Assembly (NCBI RefSeq): GCF_035117555.1 | Contig: NZ_JAYKPK010000002.1 | Location: forward strand, 248,001 to 312,000 | Reading direction: 5' to 3' | Source: Yoonia sp035117555 | Lineage (GTDB): Bacteria > Pseudomonadota > Alphaproteobacteria > Rhodobacterales > Rhodobacteraceae | Length of the DNA stretch: 64,000 nt | Shown here: positions 34,398 through 43,567 of the stretch, in pieces | Layout of the letters: the number at the start of each line of letters is the position of its first letter | Position numbering within the stretch: the first letter of the stretch is position 1 | Program-made: the position numbers and the translations under genes | Notes under the pieces: model-generated | Database searches by the model: none | Told to the model about the DNA's origin: nothing | Seen by the model: only the letters and a program-made list of their open reading frames with translations

Positions 34398-35224
34398 AGG
34401 CGGGGCTGCTGCAACTGACGTCGGGCGATGATCCGGTTGCCAACCTTGCGATGACGCGCGATCTGATCGCGCAGGCGACAGCCGAAGGCGTGGGTTTCGT
34501 CCTGACGCCCGAGGTCACGAATTGCGTCTCACAGGATCGCGCGCATCAAAATGCTGTGTTGCAACTCGAAAGCGATGATATCACGCTTGCGGGGCTGCGT
34601 GAAGCGGCGCGGGATCACGAAATTTGGCTGTCGATAGGGTCACTCGCGCTCAAGACCAATGATGCGGATGGGCGGTTTGCGAACCGGTCCTTTCTGATTG
34701 ATCCGACTGGAGAGATCGTCGCGCGGTATGACAAGATCCATATGTTCGATGTGGATGTTTCTGCAACGGAAACATTCCGCGAATCAGCAGGGTATCGACC
34801 CGGCACACGGGCTGTGGTAGCGACGACGCCTTTTGCAAAGATCGGCCTGACCATCTGCTATGATCTGCGGTTCCCCTATCTGCACCGCGCGCTGGCCCAT
34901 GCCGGGGCCGAGGTGCTGCTGGTCCCCGCTGCCTTTTCCCCCGTCACCGGTGCGGCGCACTGGGAGCCGCTGCTGCGTGCGCGGGCCATTGAAACAGGGT
35001 GTTACGTGCTGGCATCAGCGCAAACCGGGCAGCACAATGTCAGTACGGGAAAGCCCCGGCAGACCTATGGTCACGCGATGGCGGTTTCACCTTGGGGCGA
35101 GGTTCTGGTGGATATGGGCACTGACACAGGATTTGCGATTGTTGATCTCGACCTTGCGGAAGTGGCACAGTCACGCAAGCGCATTCCGGCGCTGACCCAT
35201 GACCGCCCCTTTGAAGGACCCTGA
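34394..35224 (+). CDS. Nitrilase-superfamily amidase (Nit1-like)
   Basis: A 276-residue carbon-nitrogen hydrolase with the catalytic triad in place: Glu 40 in LTPEVTN, Lys 114 in YDKIHMFD and Cys 155 in LTICYDLRFP. These signatures and length match the Nit1 branch, which hydrolyses deaminated glutathione. Its coupling to grxC, a glutathione-dependent enzyme, makes a glutathione-repair role attractive, but omega-amidase activity is also possible. It overlaps grxC by 4 bases and the marR ATG by one. Confidence 0.88.
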   Translation: MKAGLLQLTSGDDPVANLAMTRDLIAQATAEGVGFVLTPEVTNCVSQDRAHQNAVLQLESDDITLAGLREAARDHEIWLSIGSLALKTNDADGRFANRSFLIDPTGEIVARYDKIHMFDVDVSATETFRESAGYRPGTRAVVATTPFAKIGLTICYDLRFPYLHRALAHAGAEVLLVPAAFSPVTGAAHWEPLLRARAIETGCYVLASAQTGQHNVSTGKPRQTYGHAMAVSPWGEVLVDMGTDTGFAIVDLDLAEVAQSRKRIPALTHDRPFEGP

Positions 35225-35667
35225 TGCCCGACACCGCGACCAGTCTTGCCGTCTCCTTGTTCAGTGAAATTCTGGCGGTTGATCAGCTTGCCCGCCATTC
35301 CGTGGCCAAGGTTTTGCCCAAGGGAATGGAATTGTCGCATTTTTCAGTGCTGAACCATCTGGCGCATAGCGGTGCCGAACGGTCCCCCGCACAATTGGCC
35401 AAGACATTTCACCTGACGCGCGGCGCGATGACCAATACCTTGCACAAATTGCAATGGGCCGGCTGGGTGCATATCCGCCCTGATTGGGATGATGCGCGGC
35501 GCAAGATGGTGTCGATCAGCCCCTCTGGACTGGCTGCCCGCGATGCCGCCATCGCCGCCATCGCCCCGGTGATCGCCGAAGCGGTGGCAAAAGTGGGTGA
35601 GGAAAAGGTCCGCATCGCCTTGCCGGTTTTGCGGGAAATGCGGTTGAAACTAGGGCAGATTGATTGA
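35224..35667 (+). CDS. MarR-family transcriptional regulator
   Basis: A 147-residue winged-helix regulator. The recognition region is SPAQLAKTFHLTRGAMTNTL (about residues 56-75), followed by the wing HIRPDWDDARRKMVSISPSG (about 84-103), and dimerisation helices at both ends. Its ATG overlaps the nitrilase stop by one base, so it is the third gene of the grxC operon and may regulate it; no operator is evident to me. Confidence 0.85.
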   Translation: MPDTATSLAVSLFSEILAVDQLARHSVAKVLPKGMELSHFSVLNHLAHSGAERSPAQLAKTFHLTRGAMTNTLHKLQWAGWVHIRPDWDDARRKMVSISPSGLAARDAAIAAIAPVIAEAVAKVGEEKVRIALPVLREMRLKLGQID

Positions 35668-35696
35668 GCGCAGGCATCTGCTGCCTGCGCCTGGGA

Positions 35697-37484
35697 CTAG
35701 CCTGCCTTTTGAAGCTGCAGCATATCCGCCGCAGCCGTGCTCCGCTTGCCGTAGGGCAGAACGGATGGACCATAAAGGGCCGCAACGTCATCCTTTTCGC
35801 CAATATTCTGTAGCTCCGGGAAGATCGCGAACAGTTCTTCACGCTGGGCATCGTCAAGTGACCCGATCATCATCGGTCCGGGATACATGCTCTCGCTCGG
35901 CACACCTTCGGCGATGATAATGTCGTGTTGTTCCAACATGATATGCAGATAGGTCACAGAGCGCTTGTTTTGCGCGACCCGCACGCCTTTCCAGCCGTTT
36001 TTGACCATATGCACAGCGCGTATAAGAACCCCGGTATCGCCGTTGACGACAAAGGCATGCTGCGGCGACACGGTCAGGTCACGGTCCGATCCCAGCACTG
36101 AGCGGTCGATCACGACAGGTTTCAGCTTGGGGTTGGCATCAAGTTGTGACTTGGACAATTCTGTTTTGCCAATCCAGCGGATCGGTTTGTCTACACCGTT
36201 CATTGTCGAAACCAGATCGCCGATCTGCAGCGTTTCCACTGGCACGTCGCCCTGCGGTGTGCGGATCATCGTGCCGGAGGCGAAGCAGGCCACGCCGGTG
36301 GTTTCGAAATTCAACACGCTCAGGTCATCAGTGCTGGCAATGTTGGAAAAGGTCAGTGACCCGCCAGCAAAACTTGTCTTGGCCGAATAATCGACGGGGA
36401 TGTTATTATCGCGGGTGGTATTGGAGTGGTTCAGCAGGCCATCATCGGCGTAATCCGCGCGCATGGCTTTGAGGCCGTCATAATAAGCCGTTAAGTCAAC
36501 ACGGTCGTTGGTCGTGCTATCACCATCATCGATGTTGTTGTTGGGGTCGGCATTGAAATCGGTGATCGTGACCGTGCTGCCTGCATTATAGACAAAGGTG
36601 TCGTTGCCAGTACCACCTGTCAGTGTGTTGGTACCGCTGCCGCCGTCCAGCGTGTCATCGCCTGCACCACCGAAAAGCTGATCATTTCCGTCACCGCCGA
36701 AAAGCTGATCATGCCCGTCACCGCCATAAATGACATCATTGCCGGCACCACCACGAATGACGTCGGATCCGCTGCCGCCGTAGATCACATCATTCCCGGC
36801 ACCTGCCGTAATCGTATCGTTACCGGCAAAGCCACGGATGTAATTGCCACTGTCATCAATGACCTGCCTGTCAGGCAATTCGAGATAGCTGGTGCTGTCT
36901 TTATACCCGGGTCCCATCGTGTCATCGCCGGATGTCCCGTCAATCACCTCAACAAAATCAGGATCAGGGCGGACGGACTGCATGTTGTTGTTGTCGGAAA
37001 CAACCGTTCCAAAAGTCACAAAGGCAATCGGCTTGGCCGTCAATGCGTTCAAGGCATCGCCGGGTCCAATCGGAGGCACGATCCATAATTGTGGCCCGCT
37101 CGGGCCAGCGCCCTGGACCACATTCGCAACAACGGTATCGCTGGTTGTGCCATCGATATAAGTATAGGTCGCATTGATCAGGACATAAGCGTCGAAGTCA
37201 AATTTGAAACCGCCGCCAGGATTGTTGTCATTGATGATGAATTTGTCGCGCGCGCCGCCGGCGCCGACCGCGTAATCATATGCGCCATTTGGTATGACGT
37301 TGTCCGGCCCCCCGTCGACTGGCTTCCATATCTGGATGCGATTGAACAAAGGGTTGGCATCACTGCCAAACTGCTGCCCTTCCAAATCCGCAGCTTTATC
37401 GACCCTAAAACTGGCACTGCTTTTGTCGGTATCAAGCTGGCTGAAACCGAGGGTCAGGTTGAGCACTTTGAAGGTTGTCGGCAT
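35697..37484 (-). CDS. RTX-repeat protein with C-terminal Hint domain
   Basis: A 595-residue acidic protein. The first 200 residues match no family I recognise. Residues about 215-310 are a run of RTX nonapeptides (GGAGNDVIYGG-type), which bind calcium and accompany type I secretion. Residues 400-545 form a Hint domain starting at Cys 400 (CFASGTMIRTPQGDVPVETL), with TVSPQH as the usual second motif. Hint domains can self-cleave; whether this one does is unknown. There is no N-terminal signal, consistent with a type I secreted protein. No secretion genes adjoin it. Confidence 0.85.
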   Translation of the reverse strand: MPTTFKVLNLTLGFSQLDTDKSSASFRVDKAADLEGQQFGSDANPLFNRIQIWKPVDGGPDNVIPNGAYDYAVGAGGARDKFIINDNNPGGGFKFDFDAYVLINATYTYIDGTTSDTVVANVVQGAGPSGPQLWIVPPIGPGDALNALTAKPIAFVTFGTVVSDNNNMQSVRPDPDFVEVIDGTSGDDTMGPGYKDSTSYLELPDRQVIDDSGNYIRGFAGNDTITAGAGNDVIYGGSGSDVIRGGAGNDVIYGGDGHDQLFGGDGNDQLFGGAGDDTLDGGSGTNTLTGGTGNDTFVYNAGSTVTITDFNADPNNNIDDGDSTTNDRVDLTAYYDGLKAMRADYADDGLLNHSNTTRDNNIPVDYSAKTSFAGGSLTFSNIASTDDLSVLNFETTGVACFASGTMIRTPQGDVPVETLQIGDLVSTMNGVDKPIRWIGKTELSKSQLDANPKLKPVVIDRSVLGSDRDLTVSPQHAFVVNGDTGVLIRAVHMVKNGWKGVRVAQNKRSVTYLHIMLEQHDIIIAEGVPSESMYPGPMMIGSLDDAQREELFAIFPELQNIGEKDDVAALYGPSVLPYGKRSTAAADMLQLQKAG

Positions 37485-37820
37485 AGTTGGATCCTAACTC
37501 GTAAAACATGCACAAATACCATAAAACTATGAGCCAAAACGAGGGCAAAGTCAATCGGCGCGGTTCTGTCTCTCGTGGGTCCACAGGGCGTCTGATTGTT
37601 TCCAATTTACGCTTATTGATCCAGGAAAGTGACCCTGCCAAGCCTGCTTGAGGAACGGACTTGTCATCGATTAACCGGCTGAACATAAATCATACATTGG
37701 CGCGTGTCGTGGGCGTACTCCTGACCTCGCCTGTTGAATTGCTGAAACCTTTTCCACGCTATTTAACGCTATTAATGAGATAATCTATTTTTCCCTGCCG
37801 GGCGGTGGTTAAAAGCTGAT
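37485..37820. other. Intergenic region between the RTX-Hint gene and ubiG
   Basis: This 336-bp stretch contains no gene I can support. Both flanking genes point left, so it should hold the RTX-Hint promoter and the ubiG terminator, but I cannot assign either confidently. The part at 37760-37790 is AT-rich and has two CTATTxAACG/CTATTAATGA-like direct repeats of uncertain meaning. Confidence 0.5.
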
Positions 37821-38561
37821 CTACGCTTTTGTAGCAGTTGTGACATAATTGACAGACAGGTCCCGGTCGCTGATCGACCAGTCGAACCGCAGTGGGTTGA
37901 ACACATAGCCCTTGCGATCCACCGGCGTCAGCCCCGCTTTTTCCAGCAGCGCGAATAACTCGTCCGGGGTGATGAATTTTGCCCATTCATGCGTGCCTTT
38001 GGGCAGCCAGCGCATCACCCATTCCGCGCCCACAATCGCCATGGCGAAAGACTTGGGGTTGCGGTTGATCGTCGAACACAGATGCAACCCACCCGGTTTC
38101 AGCAATTGCTGGCAGGCGGTCAGATAGCCAAGAGGGTCGGCCACGTGTTCGACCACCTCCATGTTCAGCACGACGTCGAATTGTTCGCCTGCCTCTGCCA
38201 TCGCTTCTGCCGTGGTGTGGCGGTAGTCGATGGTCAGGCCCGATTGCGCCGCATGGACCTGTGCGACCGGGATATTGCGTTCTGCCGCATCGGCACCAAC
38301 TACCGTCGCCCCCAGCCGCGCCATCGGTTCGCACAAAAGCCCGCCGCCGCAGCCGATATCCAGCAAGCGCAGCCCGGCAAAGGGTGCCGGCCCTTGCAGA
38401 TCGCGGCCAAATTCTGCGGCAATCTGGCGCGTGATGTAATCGAGCCGCACCGGATTCATCATATGTAACGGCTTGAATTTGCCGTTCAGGTCCCACCATT
38501 CGGCGGCCATCGCCTCAAACTTGGCGATCTCGGAGGGGTCGACGGTATTGGTGGCGGACAT
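37821..38561 (-). CDS. ubiG: Ubiquinone biosynthesis O-methyltransferase
   Basis: UbiG performs two O-methylations in ubiquinone synthesis. The 246-residue protein has the N-terminal signature KFEAMAAEWWDLNGKFKPLH (about residues 14-33), the SAM-binding motif LLDIGCGGGLLCEPMARLG (about 66-84) and the conserved MEVVEHV (about 135). The ATG at 38561 follows GGAGCGAAG; a longer start at 38633 would be unconserved. It is divergent from pip. Confidence 0.94.
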   Translation of the reverse strand: MSATNTVDPSEIAKFEAMAAEWWDLNGKFKPLHMMNPVRLDYITRQIAAEFGRDLQGPAPFAGLRLLDIGCGGGLLCEPMARLGATVVGADAAERNIPVAQVHAAQSGLTIDYRHTTAEAMAEAGEQFDVVLNMEVVEHVADPLGYLTACQQLLKPGGLHLCSTINRNPKSFAMAIVGAEWVMRWLPKGTHEWAKFITPDELFALLEKAGLTPVDRKGYVFNPLRFDWSISDRDLSVNYVTTATKA

Positions 38562-38625
38562 TTTCTTCGCTCCGGTCGTGACAGGGGTCATGGTTTGTGG
38601 TTTCAAAGCGCGATATAGGATGATT

Positions 38626-39621
38626 ATGGACAAAGTCGTAGGACAAAACCGCCAAGGTGCCCACCTTTATCCCCCCGTTGATCCCTTTGATCAGCGGATG
38701 CTGGATGTGGGCGATGGCCACAGGCTCTATGTGGAACAATGCGGCAATCCGCAGGGGATTCCTGTTGTCGTGCTGCATGGTGGCCCCGGTGGCGGATGCA
38801 GCCCCGCGATGCGGCGCTATTTTGATCCTGCTGTGTTTCGGATTGTTTTGTTCGATCAGCGCGGCTGCGGCAGATCGCGCCCGCATGCCAGTGTTGACGC
38901 CAATACGACATGGCATCTGGTCGCTGATATTGAAACGATCCGAAAGACTTTGGGCATCGACCGCTGGATTGTCTTTGGCGGGTCATGGGGGGCGACGCTG
39001 GCGCTGATCTATGCGCAGGCGCATCCCGCGCAGGTCGCGGCGCTGACTTTGCGCGGTGTGTTCCTAATGACGCAGCCGGAGCTGGACTGGTTCTATGGTG
39101 GCGGCGCGGGCAAATTCTGGCCCGACCTTTGGGCGCGGTTTTCCGGGATGATCCCTGCGGATGAACATGATGACCTGATCGGTGCCTATCACCGGCGGCT
39201 GTTTTCCGGCGATCTGCATATGGAAACCCGCTATGCCCGTGCCTGGGCGTCTTGGGAAAACGCGCTGGCGGCAATGGACAATGACGGCATGACCGGGGAA
39301 AGCCCGGCGGATTATGCACGCGCCTTTGCCCGGTTGGAGAACCATTATTTCGTCAATGCGGGCTTTCTGTCGGCAGATCAGCAAATCCTGAACCCTGCGC
39401 AGATGGCGAAGATCGCGCATATCCCCGGTGTCATCGTGCAGGGCCGCTATGATATGATCTGCCCGCCGGTATCGGCCTATACTTTGGCGCAGGGCTGGCC
39501 CAAGGCGCGGCTGGCGCTGATCGGGCGCGCGGGACATGCTTTGTCCGAACCGGGTATCTCTGCTGAATTGGTGCGCAGTATGGATCTTCTGGGTGCGCAA
39601 AAGGCGGCATTGGGGCTTTAG
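38626..39621 (+). CDS. pip: Proline iminopeptidase
   Basis: An alpha/beta hydrolase that removes N-terminal proline from peptides. The 331-residue protein has the oxyanion motif VVLHGGPGGGCSP (about residues 46-58), FDQRGCGRSRPHA (about 76-88), the nucleophile elbow FGGSWGATLAL (about 113-123) and a C-terminal GRYDMICPP and GRAGHA with the triad Asp and His. ATG 38626 is preferred (AGGA upstream). It lies just ahead of a peptide-type ABC importer, which suggests a shared role in peptide use. Confidence 0.93.
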   Translation: MDKVVGQNRQGAHLYPPVDPFDQRMLDVGDGHRLYVEQCGNPQGIPVVVLHGGPGGGCSPAMRRYFDPAVFRIVLFDQRGCGRSRPHASVDANTTWHLVADIETIRKTLGIDRWIVFGGSWGATLALIYAQAHPAQVAALTLRGVFLMTQPELDWFYGGGAGKFWPDLWARFSGMIPADEHDDLIGAYHRRLFSGDLHMETRYARAWASWENALAAMDNDGMTGESPADYARAFARLENHYFVNAGFLSADQQILNPAQMAKIAHIPGVIVQGRYDMICPPVSAYTLAQGWPKARLALIGRAGHALSEPGISAELVRSMDLLGAQKAALGL

Positions 39622-39679
39622 ACTTTACAGTCGGGGGTCAGACGTTAAGCTTACTGGAAATAAACGGGGAATTGACGGC

Positions 39680-40672
39680 TTGGGCAACGTCCTGACGATT
39701 ATTTTGCAGCGGCTTGCATTGGGCTTTCTGACTTTGCTGATCGTGTCAGTGGTGATCTTTGTGGCAGTGAACCTGCTGCCGGGTGACTTTGCGCAATCCA
39801 TCCTTGGCCAAGGGGCCACGCCGGACTCCGTCGCCGCGATCCGCCGCGATCTGGGGTTGGATCAGCCGATGGTCACGCGGTATTTCAACTGGCTTGGTGG
39901 GGCGTTGCAGGGTGATTTCGGGTCCAGTTTCGCACAGGCGAGTTTCGCCAATTTTACCGGAAGCGCGTCAGGTGCGGGCAGCGTCGCGGACCAGATCGCA
40001 CCGCGCTTTGCCAATACGATGTTTCTGGCGGCCGTCAGTGCTGCTATCGCCGTGCCTTTCGCGATTGTGCTGGGAGTGCTGGCAGCGCTTTACCGCAATT
40101 CTGTTTTTGACCGGGCGACCAATATTTTCACCCTGTCGTCGATTTCCAGCCCCGAATTTTTCCTTGCCTATATCCTGATCCTGTTTCTGGCTGTGCTGAA
40201 CCCGATGCTGCCTGCCGTGTCGAACATTTATGATGGGATGCCCTTTGGCGAGCGGCTGGAAAAATCGCTGCTGCCCGCCCTGACGCTGACGCTGGTTGTG
40301 ACCGCGCATATGATGCGGATGACGCGGGCCGCGATTATCAATCTGCTCGCCTCTCCATATATCGAGATGGCACGGCTCAAGGGGCTGTCACCGATGCGGG
40401 TCATCGTGCGCCATGCTTTGCCAAATGCGCTGGCCCCGATCATCAATGTGGTCGCGATCAATCTGGCCTATCTGATCACCGGCGTCGTCGTGGTCGAGGT
40501 GGTTTTTGTCTATCCCGGCATCGGCCAATTGTTCGTGGATAGCGTGAAATTCCGCGATATCCCCGTGGTGCAGGCCTGCTGCCTGATCTTTGCCACCGCC
40601 TATATCCTGCTGAACCTGACGGCGGATATCATGTCGATCCTGTCGAACCCCAGGATGAGGCATCCCAAATGA
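39680..40672 (+). CDS. Peptide-type ABC transporter permease (DppB-like)
   Basis: A 330-residue inner-membrane permease. Residues about 5-25 form the first helix (TIILQRLALGFLTLLIVSVV), and four to five further helices follow. The cytoplasmic coupling motif EMARLKGLSPMRVIVRHALP (EAA loop) is at about 232-251. I chose TTG 39680 because GGGGAA lies about 8 bases upstream and the next residues match family starts; an in-frame extension to 39536 overlaps pip. Its stop overlaps the next permease ATG by 4 bases. Confidence 0.88.
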   Translation: MGNVLTIILQRLALGFLTLLIVSVVIFVAVNLLPGDFAQSILGQGATPDSVAAIRRDLGLDQPMVTRYFNWLGGALQGDFGSSFAQASFANFTGSASGAGSVADQIAPRFANTMFLAAVSAAIAVPFAIVLGVLAALYRNSVFDRATNIFTLSSISSPEFFLAYILILFLAVLNPMLPAVSNIYDGMPFGERLEKSLLPALTLTLVVTAHMMRMTRAAIINLLASPYIEMARLKGLSPMRVIVRHALPNALAPIINVVAINLAYLITGVVVVEVVFVYPGIGQLFVDSVKFRDIPVVQACCLIFATAYILLNLTADIMSILSNPRMRHPK

Positions 40673-41868
40673 TCGTCTGGTTTGCTGTCGCCTTGATCGG
40701 TTTCGCCGCTGTCGCCTGGGGCTTCCGCTTTGCCGGGCAGGTCGCGACCAGCCGCGCGCCTTACTTTCGCGATATGCCGTTCAGCGTGGCCTATGGCTAT
40801 ATCTTTGCCGTCGCGGCGCTGATCTGGCTGATCTGGGCCTATACTCAGGGGCGCAGTGCCGATCCTTTGGTCGCCAATAAGTTCTTTTTCCTGCGTGTCG
40901 CGGTGGAAGGATTTATCCTGTTTTCCATCGCAGCGTGGCTGTTCCGGCTGTTGGGCCGCAATGTTGGGACCAGCCAGAGCAAGCGGCTATTCCGCGCCAT
41001 GCCGCTGACTGCCGCATTTGGGGTCATGATCATCCTGATCTATGTCTTTGTGGCCGTCTTTGCCGGTGTCTTGGCACCTTATGGACAGGCAGAGATTATT
41101 CGCGGTGTTGCTGCTAATATCATGCCGGGCGGTGATATTGCGCTGGGCGGCAATCCGGATTTCCCCTTGGGCACCGACCAGATCGGCCGCGATATCTTGA
41201 GCCGGTTGATCTATGGCGCGCAGAACACGGTTGGCATTGCTTTCGTGACCACGGTGATTGCCTTCCTGCTGGGTGGCACAATGGGGTTTCTGGCATCGAT
41301 CTTGGGTGGCTGGCTGGATCAGGTGCTGTCACGCCTTGTCGATGTGCTGATGGCGATTCCGTCGCTGATCTTTGCGCTGCTTTTGATGACCATCGCCAGC
41401 GTTTGGGCGCCCCGCCTTGGCATTCCGCAGACTTATTTCATGATCCTGATCATCGCCGTGATCGACAGCACCCGCGTTTACCGGCTGGCCCGTGCGGTGG
41501 GGCAGAACATCGTCGTGATGGATTATATCGAGGCGGCGAAGTTGCGCGGTGAAGGTCTGGGGTACCTGATGTTCAAGGAAATCCTGCCCAATGCCATGGC
41601 CCCTTTGCTGGCAGAATTCGGCTTGCGGTTCTGCTTCGTTTTCCTGACCATTGCCTCATTGTCCTTCCTTGGCGTGGGTATTCAGCCGCCCTTGGCCGAT
41701 TGGGGCACCATGGTGCGCGATCTGGGCGGTTTCGTGAATTTTGCACAATTTGCGCCGATGACGGCGACGCCGCCCTTGTTGGCGGCGGGCGCGATTGCCT
41801 TGCTCGCAGTGGCGGTGAATTTCGTTGTGGACTGGATGCTGCACAGATCATCGGGGTTGAAAGATTGA
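40669..41868 (+). CDS. Peptide-type ABC transporter permease (DppC-like) with N-terminal extension
   Basis: A 399-residue permease, about 100 residues longer than ordinary DppC. The extra N-terminal part (about 1-110) holds two or three hydrophobic segments. The standard domain begins near MPLTAAFGVMIILIYVFVAV, has GTDQIGRDILSRLIYG (about 167-182) and the coupling loop YIEAAKLRGEGLGYLMFKEI (about 286-305). The substrate is unknown beyond peptide/nickel-type. It overlaps the first permease by 4 bases and is followed one base later by the ATPase. Confidence 0.88.
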   Translation: MIVWFAVALIGFAAVAWGFRFAGQVATSRAPYFRDMPFSVAYGYIFAVAALIWLIWAYTQGRSADPLVANKFFFLRVAVEGFILFSIAAWLFRLLGRNVGTSQSKRLFRAMPLTAAFGVMIILIYVFVAVFAGVLAPYGQAEIIRGVAANIMPGGDIALGGNPDFPLGTDQIGRDILSRLIYGAQNTVGIAFVTTVIAFLLGGTMGFLASILGGWLDQVLSRLVDVLMAIPSLIFALLLMTIASVWAPRLGIPQTYFMILIIAVIDSTRVYRLARAVGQNIVVMDYIEAAKLRGEGLGYLMFKEILPNAMAPLLAEFGLRFCFVFLTIASLSFLGVGIQPPLADWGTMVRDLGGFVNFAQFAPMTATPPLLAAGAIALLAVAVNFVVDWMLHRSSGLKD

Positions 41869-41869
41869 C

Positions 41870-43519
41870 ATGACTCAAGACCCCCTGTTGAAAATCCGCG
41901 GGATCGAGATTGAAGGGCGCAGTGACGAAACCTGGACCCCGATCATCAAAGGCGTGAACCTGACCTTGCAGCGCGGGCAGGTCATGGGGCTGATCGGGGA
42001 ATCCGGGGCGGGGAAATCCACGCTCGGGCTGGCTGCGATGGGCTATACCCGGGACGGCGTGCGCATCAGCGGCGGCAGCGTGGAATTTGACGGGATCGAC
42101 CTGCTGACAGCCTCTGCCGCCGTCAAACGCGATTTGTTAGGAAAACGCATCGCCTATGTCGCGCAATCGGCAGCGGCAAGTTTCAACCCATCACATCGCC
42201 TGCTTGATCAGCATGTCGAAGCGCCGATGCAGCATGGCATCGCCGGGCGCAAAGAAAGCGAAGAAGACGGGATCACGCTGTATCGCAAATTGCGCCTGCC
42301 CAATCCCGAGGAAATCGGCTTTCGCTATCCGCATCAGGTGTCCGGCGGGCAATTGCAGCGTGCGATGACGGCGATGGCGATGTCATGCCGTCCTGATCTG
42401 ATCATCTTTGACGAACCAACCACGGCGCTGGATGTGACCACGCAGATCGAGGTGTTGTCCGCAATCCGTGATATCGTCGCGCAGTACAACACGGCCGCGA
42501 TCTATATCACGCATGATCTCGCGGTCGTGGCACAGATGGCGGACCGGATCAAAGTTTTGCTGAAAGGCGAAGAGGTCGAGACCGCCGAAACCCGCACGAT
42601 GCTGGATGCACCGACTGAAGCCTATACCAAATCGCTGTGGGCGGTCCGCAGCTTTGAACGGCCCACTAAGCCTGTCGTGCAGACAGGCGCCGTACCTGTG
42701 GTCTCTGTCCAGCATGTCGATGCAGCCTATGGCAAGGAAAAGGTCCTACACAATGTCAGCTTCGACATCTTCGCAGGTCGCACCATGGCCGTGGTCGGCG
42801 AAAGCGGGTCTGGCAAATCCACCACAGCGCGCTGTATCACGGGCCTTTTGCCACCCACTGCAGGGCAAATCCTGTTTGACGGCACGGCGCTACCTGCCGA
42901 TTACCGCAAGCGCAGCAAGGATCAGTTGCGCCAGATCCAGATGATCTATCAGATGGCCGATACTGCGCTGAATCCGCGTATGTCGATCGGCCAGATCATC
43001 GCGCGGCCTGTGCAATTCTACCTTGGGCTGACCGGCAAGGCAAAGCGCCGCCGCGTCGATGCCTTGCTGGACCAGATCGAGCTGGAACCGTCGGAATATT
43101 ATAACCGCCTGCCGTCCGAATTATCCGGCGGGCAGAAACAGCGGATCGGGATTGCCCGCGCGCTGGCCGCTGAACCACGGTTTATTATCTGTGACGAGGT
43201 GACATCCGCGTTGGACCAATTGGTTGCCGAAGGTATCCTGCGGCTTTTGGCGAGGTTGCAGGACGAGCTGTCCTTGTCGTATATGTTTATCACCCATGAT
43301 CTGGCGACGGTGAAAGCCATCGCTGACGAAGTGGTCGTCATGAAAGATGGCCGTGTTGTTGAACAAGGACCAAAGGAAGAAATGTTCAGCCCGCCGCATC
43401 ACGCCTATACTGATTTGCTCTTGTCATCGGTGCCGGAAATGGACCCCGATTGGCTGACCAATCTGCTGGCGGAACGCGGCGTTGATAATATCGGCGATGC
43501 AGCCGTTAAGAAAATGTAA
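41870..43519 (+). CDS. Peptide-type ABC transporter ATPase, two fused domains
   Basis: A 549-residue fusion of the DppD and DppF type ATPases. Domain 1 has Walker A GESGAGKST (about 43-51), signature VSGGQLQRAM and Walker B LIIFDEPTTAL. Domain 2 has Walker A GESGSGKST (about 311-319), signature LSGGQKQRIGIARA and Walker B FIICDEVTSAL. Both are intact. The fusion fits a single importer complex with the adjacent two permeases. A Tat-type binding protein gene follows 48 bases later. Confidence 0.9.
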   Translation: MTQDPLLKIRGIEIEGRSDETWTPIIKGVNLTLQRGQVMGLIGESGAGKSTLGLAAMGYTRDGVRISGGSVEFDGIDLLTASAAVKRDLLGKRIAYVAQSAAASFNPSHRLLDQHVEAPMQHGIAGRKESEEDGITLYRKLRLPNPEEIGFRYPHQVSGGQLQRAMTAMAMSCRPDLIIFDEPTTALDVTTQIEVLSAIRDIVAQYNTAAIYITHDLAVVAQMADRIKVLLKGEEVETAETRTMLDAPTEAYTKSLWAVRSFERPTKPVVQTGAVPVVSVQHVDAAYGKEKVLHNVSFDIFAGRTMAVVGESGSGKSTTARCITGLLPPTAGQILFDGTALPADYRKRSKDQLRQIQMIYQMADTALNPRMSIGQIIARPVQFYLGLTGKAKRRRVDALLDQIELEPSEYYNRLPSELSGGQKQRIGIARALAAEPRFIICDEVTSALDQLVAEGILRLLARLQDELSLSYMFITHDLATVKAIADEVVVMKDGRVVEQGPKEEMFSPPHHAYTDLLLSSVPEMDPDWLTNLLAERGVDNIGDAAVKKM

Positions 43520-43567
43520 CATTATCATGGCCCAAAGGGTCAACAGACCAAACAGGGAGATTATGAC

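Noticed and set aside
37432..37686. 84-residue frame overlapping the RTX-Hint start
   Set aside because: No motif, no ribosome site, overlaps the real gene; the region is better read as intergenic.
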